From Natrinema hispanicum (GTDB taxonomy: Archaea > Halobacteriota > Halobacteria > Halobacteriales > Natrialbaceae), in NCBI RefSeq assembly GCF_004217335.1, contig NZ_SHMP01000003.1, positions 1,054,001-1,118,000 of the forward strand: 64,000 nt of DNA, read 5' to 3'. Each line of letters begins with the position of its first letter. The stretch's first letter is position 1. The position numbers and the translations under genes are program-made. Below the pieces are notes generated by a model, which did no database searches, was not told the DNA's origin, and worked only from the letters and a program-made list of their open reading frames with translations. Below are positions 34,021-43,573 of this stretch, in pieces.

Positions 34021-34674
34021 CTACCAGTCGTCGCCGAGTGCCGCCTTCGCGCCGCCGTAGCCGCTTGCAGTCGTCCACGTCCGGCCGCTTTTGGTGTGTT
34101 CGACCTCGTAGGCTCCGCCGCAGCCACCACAACGGTACTGGTCGGGCGCTTTCACCGGCTTCGATGCCCGGTGGCGCTTCGCACACCAGTCACAGCTACC
34201 CGCGAGACACCGAAGGACGTACCGCGGCTCCGCGAACGCATCGCAATAGCGTGGGGCCGCGAGCGCCGCGGCGCGCTCGCGAAACCGCGACCCGTGCCCG
34301 GACTCGCCGAACTGCTGGAACTCCCAGGCGTGGACGAGTTCGTGGCGAACAACCCCTGCGAACGCGGGCCACTCGTAGCGCTCGTAGGCCCGTCGCGCAA
34401 GGACGATCGTCGCCACCTCGCGATCGGCATGCCACTGACACACACCAGCTCGGCGGCGCGCTCGCGCTGATACCTCCCACTCGAGGGCTCCGAGGTCGAC
34501 CGCCAGCTCGTGTTCGCCCACGACCTCGCGGGCGTGAATCCGCGCACGGGCGACGATTTCGTCTGCAAGCGTGTGTTCCTCGCCGTCGGTCACGGACTCG
34601 AGAAGGGAGACTGGTTCCGAAATTCTTCCGGTAGGTCGACCACTCCGGACGGTCGATGGCCCAGCCGTCGACAA
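34021..34674 (-). CDS. SprT-like zinc metalloprotease domain protein
   Basis: A 217-residue SprT-family protein. The HExxH zinc motif is RHELVHAWEF near residue 110, with a GHGSRFRERA downstream helix; the C-terminal zinc ribbon is CDWCAKRH and CGGCGGAY. In eukaryotes SprT proteases (Spartan) degrade DNA-protein crosslinks; the archaeal role is unproven. The ATG at 34674 gives a 27-residue polar leader, and GTG at 34593 is an alternative. Confidence 0.82.
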   Translation of the reverse strand: MSTAGPSTVRSGRPTGRISEPVSLLESVTDGEEHTLADEIVARARIHAREVVGEHELAVDLGALEWEVSARARRRAGVCQWHADREVATIVLARRAYERYEWPAFAGVVRHELVHAWEFQQFGESGHGSRFRERAAALAAPRYCDAFAEPRYVLRCLAGSCDWCAKRHRASKPVKAPDQYRCGGCGGAYEVEHTKSGRTWTTASGYGGAKAALGDDW

Positions 34675-34737
34675 GTTAGTAACTTGGCCGAGTTATTTTG
34701 TTAAGATTGCTAGTCTAAACGCCGCCTAATAGCAGCT

Positions 34738-34748
34738 GAATTAATAAA
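34738..34748 (+). promoter_or_regulatory. TATA box of the zinc CDF transporter
   Basis: AATTAATAAAC lies about 31 bases before the ATG at 34774. Upstream, AGTTAGTAACT (34674-34684) is an 11-base near-palindrome and could be part of a metal-regulated operator. Confidence 0.4.
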
Positions 34749-34773
34749 CGGAACACTCTGAGTTCGAACTACG

Positions 34774-35742
34774 ATGAGTCACAATGAGTCGGCGCACACC
34801 CACGACGACTCACACGACGGTCACGATCACGACCACGGTGGACACGGGCACGGACACGGCCACGGTGGCGAGTCGACCAGCAGTCGCAAACTCGCCGCCG
34901 TCTCACTGATCAACGTCGTCGGCTTCCTCGTTGAACTCGCCGGCGGACTGGCGTTTGGATCGGTTGCGCTCATCAGCGACGCCGTCCACATGCTGTTCGA
35001 CGCGCTCGCGTACGTGATGGCTTTCGCCGCCTCCTACGTCGCCGAACACTACGGCGAAGATGAGCGCTGGTCGTACGGCCTCCACCGCCTCGAGCCGTTT
35101 GCTGCCTTCCTCAACGGCCTGTTGCTCCTGCCAATGGTCGCCTTCATCCTCTGGGAGTCCTCTCAGCGATTCTTCGAACCCATCGCCATCGGGACTGGGC
35201 CGACGATCGCCATCGCGGCGGGTGGACTGCTGGTCAACATCGGCTCGGTCTACGTGCTCCACGGTGACGCGATGAGCCTCAACGAGAAGGGTGCGTTCTA
35301 CCATCTGCTGGGCGACGCCGGCGGCTCGGTCGCCGTCATCGTCTCCGTAGTGGCGATCGAACTGACCGGGATCCGTGTCATCGATCCGATCACCGCAGCG
35401 CTGATCGCCGTCGTCGTGGCCTGGTCGGCAGCCACGGTGTTGCGCGGCAGCGGCGAGATCTTCTTCCTCAAAACGCCCCTCGAGAGCGACGAGATTCGGT
35501 CGCATATCCGCAAGATCGACGGCGTCGAGGCGGTCGACGATTTCCATGCCTGGCAGATCTGCAGTCAGATCACGGTTGCGACGGTCCACGTCGAAACGGA
35601 CGTCGAGACGATGCTCGAAGCGGAGTCGGTCACACGCCGGGTCCACGACGAACTCGCCGGCCACGGCGTCGATCACGCCACCGTCGAACTCTCGCCGCAC
35701 TACGACGACCGCGACGTTCATCTGGATACGCACTGTCACTGA
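34774..35742 (+). CDS. Cation diffusion facilitator, zinc-type
   Basis: A 322-residue CDF exporter. A histidine-rich N-terminus (residues about 8-36, HDHDHGGHGHGHGHGGE) would bind metal. Six helices follow, with the Zn site made of HxxxD in helix 2 (DAVHMLFDALAY) and HxxxD in helix 5 (YHLLGDAGGSVAV). The cytoplasmic ferredoxin-like domain (about 235-322) includes DFHAWQICSQITVATVHVE. The two HxxxD sites argue for Zn2+ (or Cd2+) rather than Mn2+. The protein exchanges cytoplasmic metal for protons. Confidence 0.92.
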   Translation: MSHNESAHTHDDSHDGHDHDHGGHGHGHGHGGESTSSRKLAAVSLINVVGFLVELAGGLAFGSVALISDAVHMLFDALAYVMAFAASYVAEHYGEDERWSYGLHRLEPFAAFLNGLLLLPMVAFILWESSQRFFEPIAIGTGPTIAIAAGGLLVNIGSVYVLHGDAMSLNEKGAFYHLLGDAGGSVAVIVSVVAIELTGIRVIDPITAALIAVVVAWSAATVLRGSGEIFFLKTPLESDEIRSHIRKIDGVEAVDDFHAWQICSQITVATVHVETDVETMLEAESVTRRVHDELAGHGVDHATVELSPHYDDRDVHLDTHCH

Positions 35743-35823
35743 GCGATCCGGTGGTCGGGCGACAGCACGTCTCGAGTGATCAGTCACCCCGACTTTTATC
35801 GTCTCGAACCAGTTCGATAGTTC

Positions 35824-37266
35824 ATGGCAACTGACACCATGTCGTCCGCACGGAAGCTCGCGGACGCGATCCGACGCGGCGAGCGATCCTCGCTGGAACT
35901 CGTCGAAACCGTCCTCGAGCGGATCGAGACGACTCGCGACCTGAACGCCTACGTGACAGTCATCGCGGAGTCTGCCCGAGAGCGCGCCCGCGAAGCCGAC
36001 CGCGCGGCAGCGGCCGGCAAGGATCTCGGCCCACTGCATGGGGTTCCGGTCGCGATTAAGGACCTCCGGGATCGAAAAGCGGGCGTTCGGAACACGATGG
36101 GGCTGGCTCCGCTGTCCGATCACGTCGCCACCACGGACTCGATCACCGTCGAGCGACTCGAGGCGGCCGGTGCGGTGATCGTCGGCACCACCAACACGCC
36201 GGCGCTCGCCCACACGATCAAGACCGACAACCGTCTCGTCGGCGCGACGGCGACGCCGTTCGATCTCGAGCGGTCGGCCGGCGGCTCCTCCGGTGGCTCC
36301 GCGGCGGCTGTCGCGGCCGGCCTCACGACGTTTGCTACCGGCTCGGACATCGGCGGCTCTCTCCGGGTGCCGGCCTCGTGCTGTCACGTCATTGGCCTCA
36401 AACCCACCTTGGGGCGCGTACCGGCCGATTCCCGGCTCGATTCTTTTGGCACACACACGCCGTTCATGGTTGGCGGTCCGATCGGGCGGTCGACCGAAGA
36501 CGTCGCGCTTGCGTTCGATATCCTCTCGGGACAGGACGACCGTGATCCGCTCAGCGTGCCGGACGGTGACGACGTGCTCCCGGCGACGGATCGGCCGGCA
36601 GACGACCTCTCCGTCGGGTACAGTCCGAATCTGGACTTACAGCCCGTCGATCCAATTGTCCGCACGATCGTCAGTGACGCCGTCGACGACCTCGCAGCTG
36701 CGGGCGTGGCCGTCGACCACGTCGACGTTTCGCTTCCGGCCTCCGAGACGCTCCGCTCGGCGTACTACACGCAGGTCGGTGGCTACTTCGCCGCGCTCGC
36801 GGCTCGAGTCGAGGAGCGGTTCGGGATCGACCTCGAGACTGCCGACGTCGAAGAGACCCTTCTGTCGACGATCGCGCTGGCAGACGACACGAGCGCGGTC
36901 GACGAACGGCTCGCGAACGGCCCTCGAACGCAGGTCTACGACGCGATCGAGGACGCGCTAGCCGGCCACGACGCGCTCGTGACGCCGACGCTGACGGTAC
37001 CTCCCTACGGGAAGCGGCTGGCCGACCGGTATCCGACGACGATCGACGGGCAGGCCGTCGACGGAATCCCGACCGACGCGATGCTCACCTGGGTGTTCAA
37101 CCTGACCGGCCATCCGGTCGCGTCGGTCCCCGCAGGCCTTACAGACGATGGCCTGCCGGTCGGGCTGCAGATCGTCGGTCGCCGGTACGCGGAGGCGGAC
37201 GTGCTCGCGGTTGCTGCGGCCCTCGAGCGGGCGCGGCCGTGGACGGCGCACTATCCACGTTACTGA
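35824..37266 (+). CDS. Amidase-signature family hydrolase
   Basis: A 480-residue amidase. The Ser-cisSer-Lys triad is present: Lys79 in VPVAIKDL, Ser155 in AGGSSGGSAAA and nucleophile Ser179 in GSDIGGSLRVPA. It is not GatA by context (GatD/E type organism) and could be a general carboxamide hydrolase. The next gene is convergent. The TGA stop at 37264 is the first triplet of a palindromic repeat of a second family. Confidence 0.88.
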   Translation: MATDTMSSARKLADAIRRGERSSLELVETVLERIETTRDLNAYVTVIAESARERAREADRAAAAGKDLGPLHGVPVAIKDLRDRKAGVRNTMGLAPLSDHVATTDSITVERLEAAGAVIVGTTNTPALAHTIKTDNRLVGATATPFDLERSAGGSSGGSAAAVAAGLTTFATGSDIGGSLRVPASCCHVIGLKPTLGRVPADSRLDSFGTHTPFMVGGPIGRSTEDVALAFDILSGQDDRDPLSVPDGDDVLPATDRPADDLSVGYSPNLDLQPVDPIVRTIVSDAVDDLAAAGVAVDHVDVSLPASETLRSAYYTQVGGYFAALAARVEERFGIDLETADVEETLLSTIALADDTSAVDERLANGPRTQVYDAIEDALAGHDALVTPTLTVPPYGKRLADRYPTTIDGQAVDGIPTDAMLTWVFNLTGHPVASVPAGLTDDGLPVGLQIVGRRYAEADVLAVAAALERARPWTAHYPRY

Positions 37267-37377
37267 TACTGTCGGATAGAAGTCAATACGAAGTCGGTCG
37301 CGGATTCGCGGCCGTCACCGGTGGAGACGGCTGCAGCAGCGCGACCGATCTTCACGTCGTTCTGTCCGGCAGTATGA
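37264..37377. repeat. 114-bp stop-anchored palindromic repeat of a second type
   Basis: Begins on the amidase stop codon with TGATACTGTCGGATAGAA (37264-37281) and ends TTCTGTCCGGCAGTATGA (37360-37377). The ends match inversely at 15 of 18 positions, and two of the mismatches could be G-U pairs. The 13-mer TGTCCGGCAGTAT recurs exactly at 53412-53424. It lies between two convergent genes. Confidence 0.6.
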
Positions 37378-37428
37378 ACGGCGGTCCAAAACGGACCGAG
37401 TAGAGAGCCTGACGGGAAAATCAGTTGC

Positions 37429-38223
37429 TCAGGCCTCGAGTGCGAGTCCAGCTTCGGCCAGCGCGTCCTCAGTCGAGAGATCGTCGTGGACGACGCCGGC
37501 GACTGCGCGGGCGATCGCTTCGGGGTCTTCGTGCTGGAAGATCGAGCGGCCCATCGAGACACCAGCACCGCCGGCGTCCATCACGCCGCGGACCATCTCG
37601 ATGGTCTCGCGGTCGGACCCTTTCGAGCCGCCGGCGATGACCACCGGCAGCCGGGTCGACTCGACGACGTGCTGGAAGCTGTCGGCGTCGCCGCTGTAGC
37701 CCGTTTTGACGATGTCGGCACCCAGTTCTTCGGCGAGACGAACAGCGTGGCCGAGCGCTTCGGGGTCTTCGGGGTCGACGCCCGGGCCGCGAGCGTAGGC
37801 CATCGCGAGGACCGGCATGCCGAAGCGGTCTGCTTTCTCGGTGACCTCCGAGAGCTGGGTGAGCTGGTCGGGTTCGTGATCCGAGCCAACGTTGATGTGG
37901 AAGGAGACGGCATCGGCACCGGCACGGATCGCCTCCTCGACGGTGCCGGTCATACGCTTGTCGTTCTCGTCGGGGCCGATCGTCGTCGAGCCATTGAGAT
38001 GGACGATGTAGCCCTTGCCGTTCTTGTTGTCGTGGACGCGCGGCGCGATCCCTTTCTGTGTGAGAACCGCGTCGGCACCACCGCTGGTGACGCCATCGAT
38101 TGTCGATTCGATATCCTTCAGTCCCTGAACGGCACCGATTGTGATGCCGTGGTCCATTGGGACGATTACGTACGATCCGTCTGTCCCGATTCGATCGAGT
38201 CGTGCGTCAGTTCCGACAGTCAT
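37429..38223 (-). CDS. aroA': 2-Amino-3,7-dideoxy-D-threo-hept-6-ulosonate synthase (AroA')
   Basis: A 264-residue class I aldolase of the archaeal DhnA-like type that makes the precursor used by AroB'. The Schiff-base lysine is K173 (ADIVKTGYSGD) and an acid residue is D24 (VPMDHGITIG). The GGSKGSDRETIEM block near the C-terminus binds phosphate. It lies 24 bases downstream of trpA on the same strand, so trpCBA-aroA' may be one operon. Confidence 0.9.
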   Translation of the reverse strand: MTVGTDARLDRIGTDGSYVIVPMDHGITIGAVQGLKDIESTIDGVTSGGADAVLTQKGIAPRVHDNKNGKGYIVHLNGSTTIGPDENDKRMTGTVEEAIRAGADAVSFHINVGSDHEPDQLTQLSEVTEKADRFGMPVLAMAYARGPGVDPEDPEALGHAVRLAEELGADIVKTGYSGDADSFQHVVESTRLPVVIAGGSKGSDRETIEMVRGVMDAGGAGVSMGRSIFQHEDPEAIARAVAGVVHDDLSTEDALAEAGLALEA

Positions 38224-38247
38224 TGCGGGAGTGTAGCAAGCTTGCAG

Positions 38248-39102
38248 TTATGGCTGTTCTGGTTCCGGTGCCACTTCGTCGGTCTCAGCGCCGCGGCGTG
38301 CGCCGCGTTTGAGCTCCGCGGCTTTGGCCTCGAGCGCGTCGGCTGCGTCGCCCGGATCGTCGCTCGAGGCGATCAGATCGATGAGTGCGCTGCCGACGAT
38401 GACGCCGTCCGCGCCGGCCTCGATGATCTCGGCGGCGTGGTCGCCCTCGCTGACACCGAAACCGACCGCCTTGGGGACATCGTACGCCGAGAGCCGAGAG
38501 AGGCTGTCGTGGGTTTCCCCTGACACGTTCGCGCGCGCACCCGTCGTTCCGAGCCGGGCCTGCACGTAGGCAAAGCCCGACACCTGGGACATGATCGTCT
38601 CGAGGCGCTCGCCCTCGGTCGTCGGCGCGACGATGAAGACGAGATCGAGCCCGTGCTCGTCACAGGCCGCACGGAGTGGCTCGGATTCCTCGGCAGGCAG
38701 GTCGGGGACGATGATCCCCGAGAGGCCAGCTTCGGCGGCTCGCTCCACGAACGGCCTGACATCTGGCTCGGAGCCATATTGGAGGATCATGTTGTAGTAG
38801 GTCATCACCAGCAGCGGTGCCTCGGTTTCGAGGTCGTCGACCAGCTCGAAAAAGCCCGCGGGGGTCGTGCCGGCATCGAGCGCGCGGTTGATCGCGGCCT
38901 GAATCGTCGGTCCCTCGGCGATCGGCTCCGAAAACGGCAGGCCGAGTTCGATCAGATCAGCGCCGCCGCGATCGAGCGCTTCGACGTACTCCTTGGTGGC
39001 CTCGAGCGACGGATCGCCTGCAGTAATGTAGGTAATGAGGGCAGGATGGTTCTCGCGGATGGCGGCTTCAATGTCGCTCTCGATCGATGTCTCGTCGCTC
39101 AC
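38248..39102 (-). CDS. trpA: Tryptophan synthase alpha chain
   Basis: A 284-residue TIM barrel that releases indole from indole-3-glycerol phosphate. The active-site block reads [18 protein letters not shown]: the first catalytic Glu is present, but the usual Asp of ADGP (Asp60 in Salmonella) is Glu here. Its start overlaps the trpB stop by four bases (ATGA), indicating translational coupling. Confidence 0.93.
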   Translation of the reverse strand: MSDETSIESDIEAAIRENHPALITYITAGDPSLEATKEYVEALDRGGADLIELGLPFSEPIAEGPTIQAAINRALDAGTTPAGFFELVDDLETEAPLLVMTYYNMILQYGSEPDVRPFVERAAEAGLSGIIVPDLPAEESEPLRAACDEHGLDLVFIVAPTTEGERLETIMSQVSGFAYVQARLGTTGARANVSGETHDSLSRLSAYDVPKAVGFGVSEGDHAAEIIEAGADGVIVGSALIDLIASSDDPGDAADALEAKAAELKRGARRGAETDEVAPEPEQP

Positions 39103-40361
39103 TGGTCGAACACCTCCACTTCGGGCGCGGCCGCGAGGTCACGTTTCTCAGTTTCCTCGAGCACCGTCTCTAGGTCCTTGTCACCACGGCCGGAGACGTT
39201 GACGACGACGAGATCGCCGAGGTCTTCGTGGGCCTCTTCAAGGAATCCGAGGGCGTGACTCGACTCGAGTGCGGGGATGATTCCCTCGAGTCGCGAGAGC
39301 CGGTGGAAGCCGTTGAGCGCGTCCTCGTCGTCGACGCTGGCCGGCGTGACGCGACCCGTCTCGACCAAATGGGACAGTTCCGGACCGACGCCGGCATAAT
39401 CGAGTCCCGCGCTGACGCTGTGGGACTCCATGATCTGTCCCTCCGTACTCTGGAGGAGCTTCGTCATCGCGCCGTGGAGGACGCCGTCGGTACCCGTCGA
39501 CAGCGTCGCGGAGTTGGGCGCGAGGCCTTCGGCTTCGTCGATCTCGAGGCTCGAACCGCCAGCCTCAACGGCGTACAGGTCCACATCGTCGTCGGGGACG
39601 AACGCGTGGAAGGTTCCCATCGTGTTCGAGCCGCCACCGGCGCAGGCGACGACGCTGTCTGGCAGGCGGCCGGCCTGCTCTTGAACCTGTTTCCGGGCTT
39701 CCGTGCCGATGACCGACTGGAAGTCCCGGACCATCTTCGGGAACGGGTGTGGACCGACGACCGAGCCGATCACGTAGTGCGTTCGCTCGACGGTGGTGGC
39801 CCAGTCGCGCATCGTCTCGTTGATCGCTTCTTTCAAGGTGCCGCTGCCGGCCTCGACCGGATTCACCTCGGCCCCGTTCATCCGCATCCGGTAGACGTTG
39901 GGCCGCTGGCGATTGACGTCGGTCCGGCCCATGTAGATCTCACAGGGCATGTCGAGGTGGGCGGCGGCCATCGCCGTCGCGGTGCCATGTTGGCCCGCAC
40001 CGGTTTCGGCGATGATCCGTTCTTTGCCCATGTACTTCGCGAGCAGCACCTGTCCGAGCGCGTTGTTCAGCTTGTGAGCCCCGCCGTGGAGCAGGTCCTC
40101 GCGCTTGAGGTAGATCTCGCGGTCGTAGCGCTCGCTCAGCCGATCCGCACGCTGGAGCGGGGTCGGTCGCCCGCCGAACTCACGCATTCGCTCGCGGAAT
40201 TCGTCCATGAAGCCGTCCTCGTTTTCGAGGACGTAGCGTTCGTAGGCGTCCTCGAGTTCTTGAACGGCTGGCATCAGCGCCTCGGGGACGTACTGGCCGC
40301 CGTAGTCGCCGAACGTTCCCGTTCGACTGTTCTCTCCGTCGCGTTCGCGTTCCGTGCTCAT
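39099..40361 (-). CDS. trpB: Tryptophan synthase beta chain
   Basis: A 420-residue PLP enzyme joining indole and serine. The PLP lysine is K97 ([12 protein letters not shown]), and the glycine-rich phosphate loop is [12 protein letters not shown]. It is a normal TrpB1-type chain with the substrate-channel partner TrpA encoded directly after it and TrpC before it. Confidence 0.95.
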   Translation of the reverse strand: MSTERERDGENSRTGTFGDYGGQYVPEALMPAVQELEDAYERYVLENEDGFMDEFRERMREFGGRPTPLQRADRLSERYDREIYLKREDLLHGGAHKLNNALGQVLLAKYMGKERIIAETGAGQHGTATAMAAAHLDMPCEIYMGRTDVNRQRPNVYRMRMNGAEVNPVEAGSGTLKEAINETMRDWATTVERTHYVIGSVVGPHPFPKMVRDFQSVIGTEARKQVQEQAGRLPDSVVACAGGGSNTMGTFHAFVPDDDVDLYAVEAGGSSLEIDEAEGLAPNSATLSTGTDGVLHGAMTKLLQSTEGQIMESHSVSAGLDYAGVGPELSHLVETGRVTPASVDDEDALNGFHRLSRLEGIIPALESSHALGFLEEAHEDLGDLVVVNVSGRGDKDLETVLEETEKRDLAAAPEVEVFDQ

Positions 40362-40386
40362 ATCTGGGTGTCTCCGTCGTAGTCGC

Positions 40387-41187
40387 TCATGTCGTCTCCG
40401 TCTCGGTCGCAGCGTCCGATTCTGCCCGCACCAGTCGCCGCGTGTTCTCGGTCACGTCGCTGTCGCCCGCGCCGTGGTCCATGATGGCGCTGCCGACGAG
40501 CAACGCGTCGGCACCCGCCTCGCGCATCCGTCGCACGTCGGCCGGCGACGAGATTCCGCTCTCGGCGATCAGTGTCACGTCATCCGGTACCTCGGGTGCC
40601 ACTGACTCGAAGGTTTCGAGGTCCACCTCGAGTCGGGCCAGATCGCGGTTGTTCACGCCGATAATTTCGGCCCCTGCCTCGAGGGCGGTCTCGAGTTCAT
40701 CGCGGTCGTGGACCTCGACCAGCGGCTGAAACCCGCGCTCGCGGGCGGCAGCGACGAGTCCCTCGAGGTCGTCGACGAATCGCGCGATTAGCAACAGAAG
40801 GTCGGCCTCGACGACGTCCATCCCGGCTTCGTCGAGAACGAAGTCCTTGCGCAAGACGGGGACATCGACGGCTTCCCGAATCCGTGCCAGTGCCTCGGGC
40901 GAGCCGCCGAAATGTGTCGGCTCGGTGAGCACCGACAGCGCCGTCGCGCCACCATCGACCATCGCCTGCGCCAACTCGACTGGGTCGTCGTCTCGCGTCC
41001 CGTCGGCCGTCGGGCTCGTCGGTTTTACCTCCGCGATCACTGGGACTCGCCCCGCGGCCTCGGCGTCGGCCAGCGCGTCGGGCACCGAGCGTGCGTCGAC
41101 AGAAACGACGCCCTCACCACCCGACCGCTCCCGTGCCGCCTCGAGAATCGACTGCACCGCGGGAGCGAGCTCCGTATCGGAGTTCAT
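40387..41187 (-). CDS. trpC: Indole-3-glycerol phosphate synthase
   Basis: A 266-residue TIM barrel converting CdRP to indole-3-glycerol phosphate. Blocks [29 protein letters not shown] and LIAESGI carry the substrate and catalytic residues. It is the first gene of trpCBA, 25 bases before trpB. The upstream palindrome at 41191-41216 overlaps its promoter. Confidence 0.93.
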   Translation of the reverse strand: MNSDTELAPAVQSILEAARERSGGEGVVSVDARSVPDALADAEAAGRVPVIAEVKPTSPTADGTRDDDPVELAQAMVDGGATALSVLTEPTHFGGSPEALARIREAVDVPVLRKDFVLDEAGMDVVEADLLLLIARFVDDLEGLVAAARERGFQPLVEVHDRDELETALEAGAEIIGVNNRDLARLEVDLETFESVAPEVPDDVTLIAESGISSPADVRRMREAGADALLVGSAIMDHGAGDSDVTENTRRLVRAESDAATETETT

Positions 41188-41190
41188 TAT

Positions 41191-41216
41191 TGTACATCGA
41201 CGTACTCATATGTACA
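41191..41216 (-). promoter_or_regulatory. Promoter-overlapping inverted repeat of the trp operon
   Basis: TGTACAT (41191-41197) and ATGTACA (41210-41216) form an inverted repeat with 12 bases between. On the minus strand the outer half lies in the likely TATA region TTATGTACATATG, about 26-33 bases before the trpC ATG, and the inner half is at the likely transcript start. A repressor here would block TBP and the start together. The binding protein is unknown. Confidence 0.55.
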
Positions 41217-41337
41217 TAAGGCTTGCGCCATCGTGACGCAATCGGGGATCTCACGAGTTCGTAGTCGGCAGGATTGACACGCTCGAACCTGACGAGTTTT
41301 GGAGAACAGAAGGACGGGTGGGATACGGGTGGGGTCG

Positions 41338-41742
41338 CTACCGAAGCTGGTACGAGTCGCTCTTGTCGTCTAACTCATCCAGGAGGAGCACTTCGTCTTC
41401 CTCGTCCTCGAGTCGGTCCTGGAGCTCGGTGACGTAGCCTTTGTACTCGTCGAGTTGTTCCCGAAGGTGCTCGGCCTCGAGTTCCAGCCGCTCGTGTTCG
41501 CGGATGAACCGCTTTGGCACTTCGACGGTTGGCGGGAACGAGACCTCGTCGTCATCGCTCGTGCGGGCCTCGAGATCGGCTTCGGGGACGACTTCGACCT
41601 GGCCGTCGTGTTCGACGAGCTGGTCGACGTAGTCTCGGAAGACCGCAGACAGCGAGATGTCACGCTCGGCGGCGATCTCTTGTAGTGCCTCGAACGCGTC
41701 CTCGTTGACCCGAAACGAGATGGTCTTGTTCTTGTTCCCCAT
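41338..41742 (-). CDS. Ribbon-helix-helix protein with coiled-coil tail
   Basis: A 134-residue protein starting MGNKNKTISFRVNEDAFEAL, a CopG/RHH-type DNA-binding beginning, then helix ISLSAVFRDYVDQL. The tail is a long charged coiled coil (about residues 85-130, RLELEAEHLREQLDEYKGYV). Haloarchaeal genomes carry such RHH-coil proteins; the target is not known. The ATG at 41742 is chosen over 41778 because it begins the domain. Confidence 0.78.
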   Translation of the reverse strand: MGNKNKTISFRVNEDAFEALQEIAAERDISLSAVFRDYVDQLVEHDGQVEVVPEADLEARTSDDDEVSFPPTVEVPKRFIREHERLELEAEHLREQLDEYKGYVTELQDRLEDEEDEVLLLDELDDKSDSYQLR

Positions 41743-41826
41743 CGATGTCCCTAGTCGTCGTTCACGACACTTAACCATTTGTCAGACGGTGGAAAACGGG
41801 GCGACTCGAGTCCGGTGGTAGCCGCG

Positions 41827-42471
41827 TTAGACCGTCGCTTCCGTGTCGTCGACGTCGCCGACGGTCTCTAAGCTCTCGAGTGCCTGAATCACGTCGTTGC
41901 GGTAGTTGACGACCGGCGAGTCGTACTGCTCGCGGGCCATCTGGGCGTACTCGTTTGTCGGAGCGGTCGAGGCGCTTTCGGGTGCCTCCTGTTCGCTCTC
42001 CCACGCTTCGAACGCCTCGATGCGGTCGAGCGTGCGTTCTGCGGTTTCGACGACCCAGCGGTCGCGCGTCTCGTCGTCGACGACCGAGATCGATTCGGGT
42101 CGCAGCGAGACGTTGATGGTGCCGTCGTCGGTCTCGTAGGTGCGGGGTTTGCCGACAATGGAGACGTACGCCGGCGGCTCCGTCTCTCGCAGCACCGAGG
42201 CGGCCTCGGGCTGGTACTGGCCGGCGTAGACGAAGAACGTCCCTGTCGGGTCGACGACTCGGCCACGCCAGTATTCGCTTTCCTCGCCGACGTCTTCGGT
42301 TTCGGTCAAGGTCCCGGAAACGAACACGCGGTTCGCGCGATCGCCCGTTGGGAGCAACGCGTAGTTTGGCGCGCGCTCGTCGTCGCTCTCTTTGAAGGCG
42401 TACGTCGAATCGTTGAATTCCGATGCGAAGACGCGGCGGGCGACTTCGCGGGTGAGTTCAGACTGGCTCAT
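41827..42471 (-). CDS. rpap: RPA-associated protein
   Basis: A 214-residue OB-fold partner of haloarchaeal RPA (COG3390 type). Start MSQSELTREVARRVFASEFND, OB strands through GRVVDPTGTFFVYAGQY and PAYVSIVGKPRTYE, then a helical C-terminus. It starts one base after the RPA stop (42473), so the two are co-transcribed and probably made together. In Haloferax such Rpap proteins bind their RPA and are needed for DNA repair. Confidence 0.88.
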   Translation of the reverse strand: MSQSELTREVARRVFASEFNDSTYAFKESDDERAPNYALLPTGDRANRVFVSGTLTETEDVGEESEYWRGRVVDPTGTFFVYAGQYQPEAASVLRETEPPAYVSIVGKPRTYETDDGTINVSLRPESISVVDDETRDRWVVETAERTLDRIEAFEAWESEQEAPESASTAPTNEYAQMAREQYDSPVVNYRNDVIQALESLETVGDVDDTEATV

Positions 42472-42472
42472 G

Positions 42473-43402
42473 TTACATCGACCTCGCTTTGATCAGCAGT
42501 TCCTCTGGATCCGCTGGCCCGCCGAGTTCCTCGACGTCGTCAGCTAAGACGTACCGACCGAACGTCGGCCCCTCGATGCGGTAGTAGGTGCCGACGATGT
42601 CCTCGCGGATCTCATCGGCGACGATGGTCGTGTCCAGCGCGTCCATCGCCATCTCTTTTGCTTCCTCGAGACTGAGCCCGGTCAACTCCTCGGTGGCGTC
42701 CTTGTCGAAGATGACTTCGTGGGCGTCGATGCCGTCGTCGACGACGGCCTTGATCCGGAGGTCGAACTCGCCTTCGACCTCGCCGTGTTCGTTACAGCGC
42801 CCGTTCTGGAGGACGCGGGTGCAGTCCTCTTCCGGGCAGCGCTTGATGAGGCCGCTGCCGCGTTGCATGTCGACCAGTGCGCCTTCGACCTCGCTGGTGT
42901 CGTTGCCGACCTCTATGTCCTCGTCGAGTTCCTCGATTACCGTCGTCGAGTTGAGTTTGACCGAGTACCGGCCCTGGTACTCGTCGGTGACGACGTTGCG
43001 GAGTTCGTAGACGCCGCCTTCCTCGAGCGCCGGGAGTTCTGATTTCGCCCACTTGGTGAACTTGATCGTCCCTGTCGGGTCGCCCAGCAGGCCGACCTGT
43101 GCGACCGAGTCACTCCGTGGGTCCCAGAGTTCGATGACCTTCGCGGTGAGGTCGATCCATTCCTCGGGCTCGTCGACGTCCTCGATGTTGGCCGCCTCGC
43201 TGTCGCCACCCGAGATGTCCTCACGCTCTAAGCCAGCTTCCTCGAGGTAGTGATTCGTGACGCTCCGGCGTGCCTCGTCTATCGGCACTTTGTACTCGTC
43301 GACGAGCGTCGTCAGACGTTCTTCGACGTCCTCGATGTCGACGTCTATGTGGTCCGAAAACTGCGCGTGTATGTCGTCCGCGTGCTGTCGTACGTCGCTC
43401 AT
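42473..43402 (-). CDS. rpa: Replication protein A (single-stranded DNA binding)
   Basis: A 309-residue haloarchaeal RPA. An N-terminal helical part (MSDVRQHADDIHAQFSDHID) is followed by an OB fold (AKVIELWDPRSDSVAQVGLL) and a zinc finger region (CPEEDCTRVLQNGRCNEHG). The ATG at 43402 is the domain start; the frame is open further upstream but not similar. First gene of the rpa-rpap operon. Confidence 0.9.
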   Translation of the reverse strand: MSDVRQHADDIHAQFSDHIDVDIEDVEERLTTLVDEYKVPIDEARRSVTNHYLEEAGLEREDISGGDSEAANIEDVDEPEEWIDLTAKVIELWDPRSDSVAQVGLLGDPTGTIKFTKWAKSELPALEEGGVYELRNVVTDEYQGRYSVKLNSTTVIEELDEDIEVGNDTSEVEGALVDMQRGSGLIKRCPEEDCTRVLQNGRCNEHGEVEGEFDLRIKAVVDDGIDAHEVIFDKDATEELTGLSLEEAKEMAMDALDTTIVADEIREDIVGTYYRIEGPTFGRYVLADDVEELGGPADPEELLIKARSM

Positions 43403-43573
43403 AGTGTCTCGCCTCCTCTTTGGTTTCACTGGGAGGCATACCGCTGTTCGCGCCCCATCGTATTTAAACTGAGGGGAGCGGAGTGAAAGTGAACTGTAGC
43501 GAAAGAAACCGCCAGCGGGCGTCGCGGGGCGTCTCGAGACGGTGATCGTCACCCGTCGAGACACCGATTCGTC

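Noticed and set aside
34903-36456. 517-codon open frame antisense to the CDF transporter and amidase
   Set aside because: Same shadow effect; arginine-rich composition, no motif.
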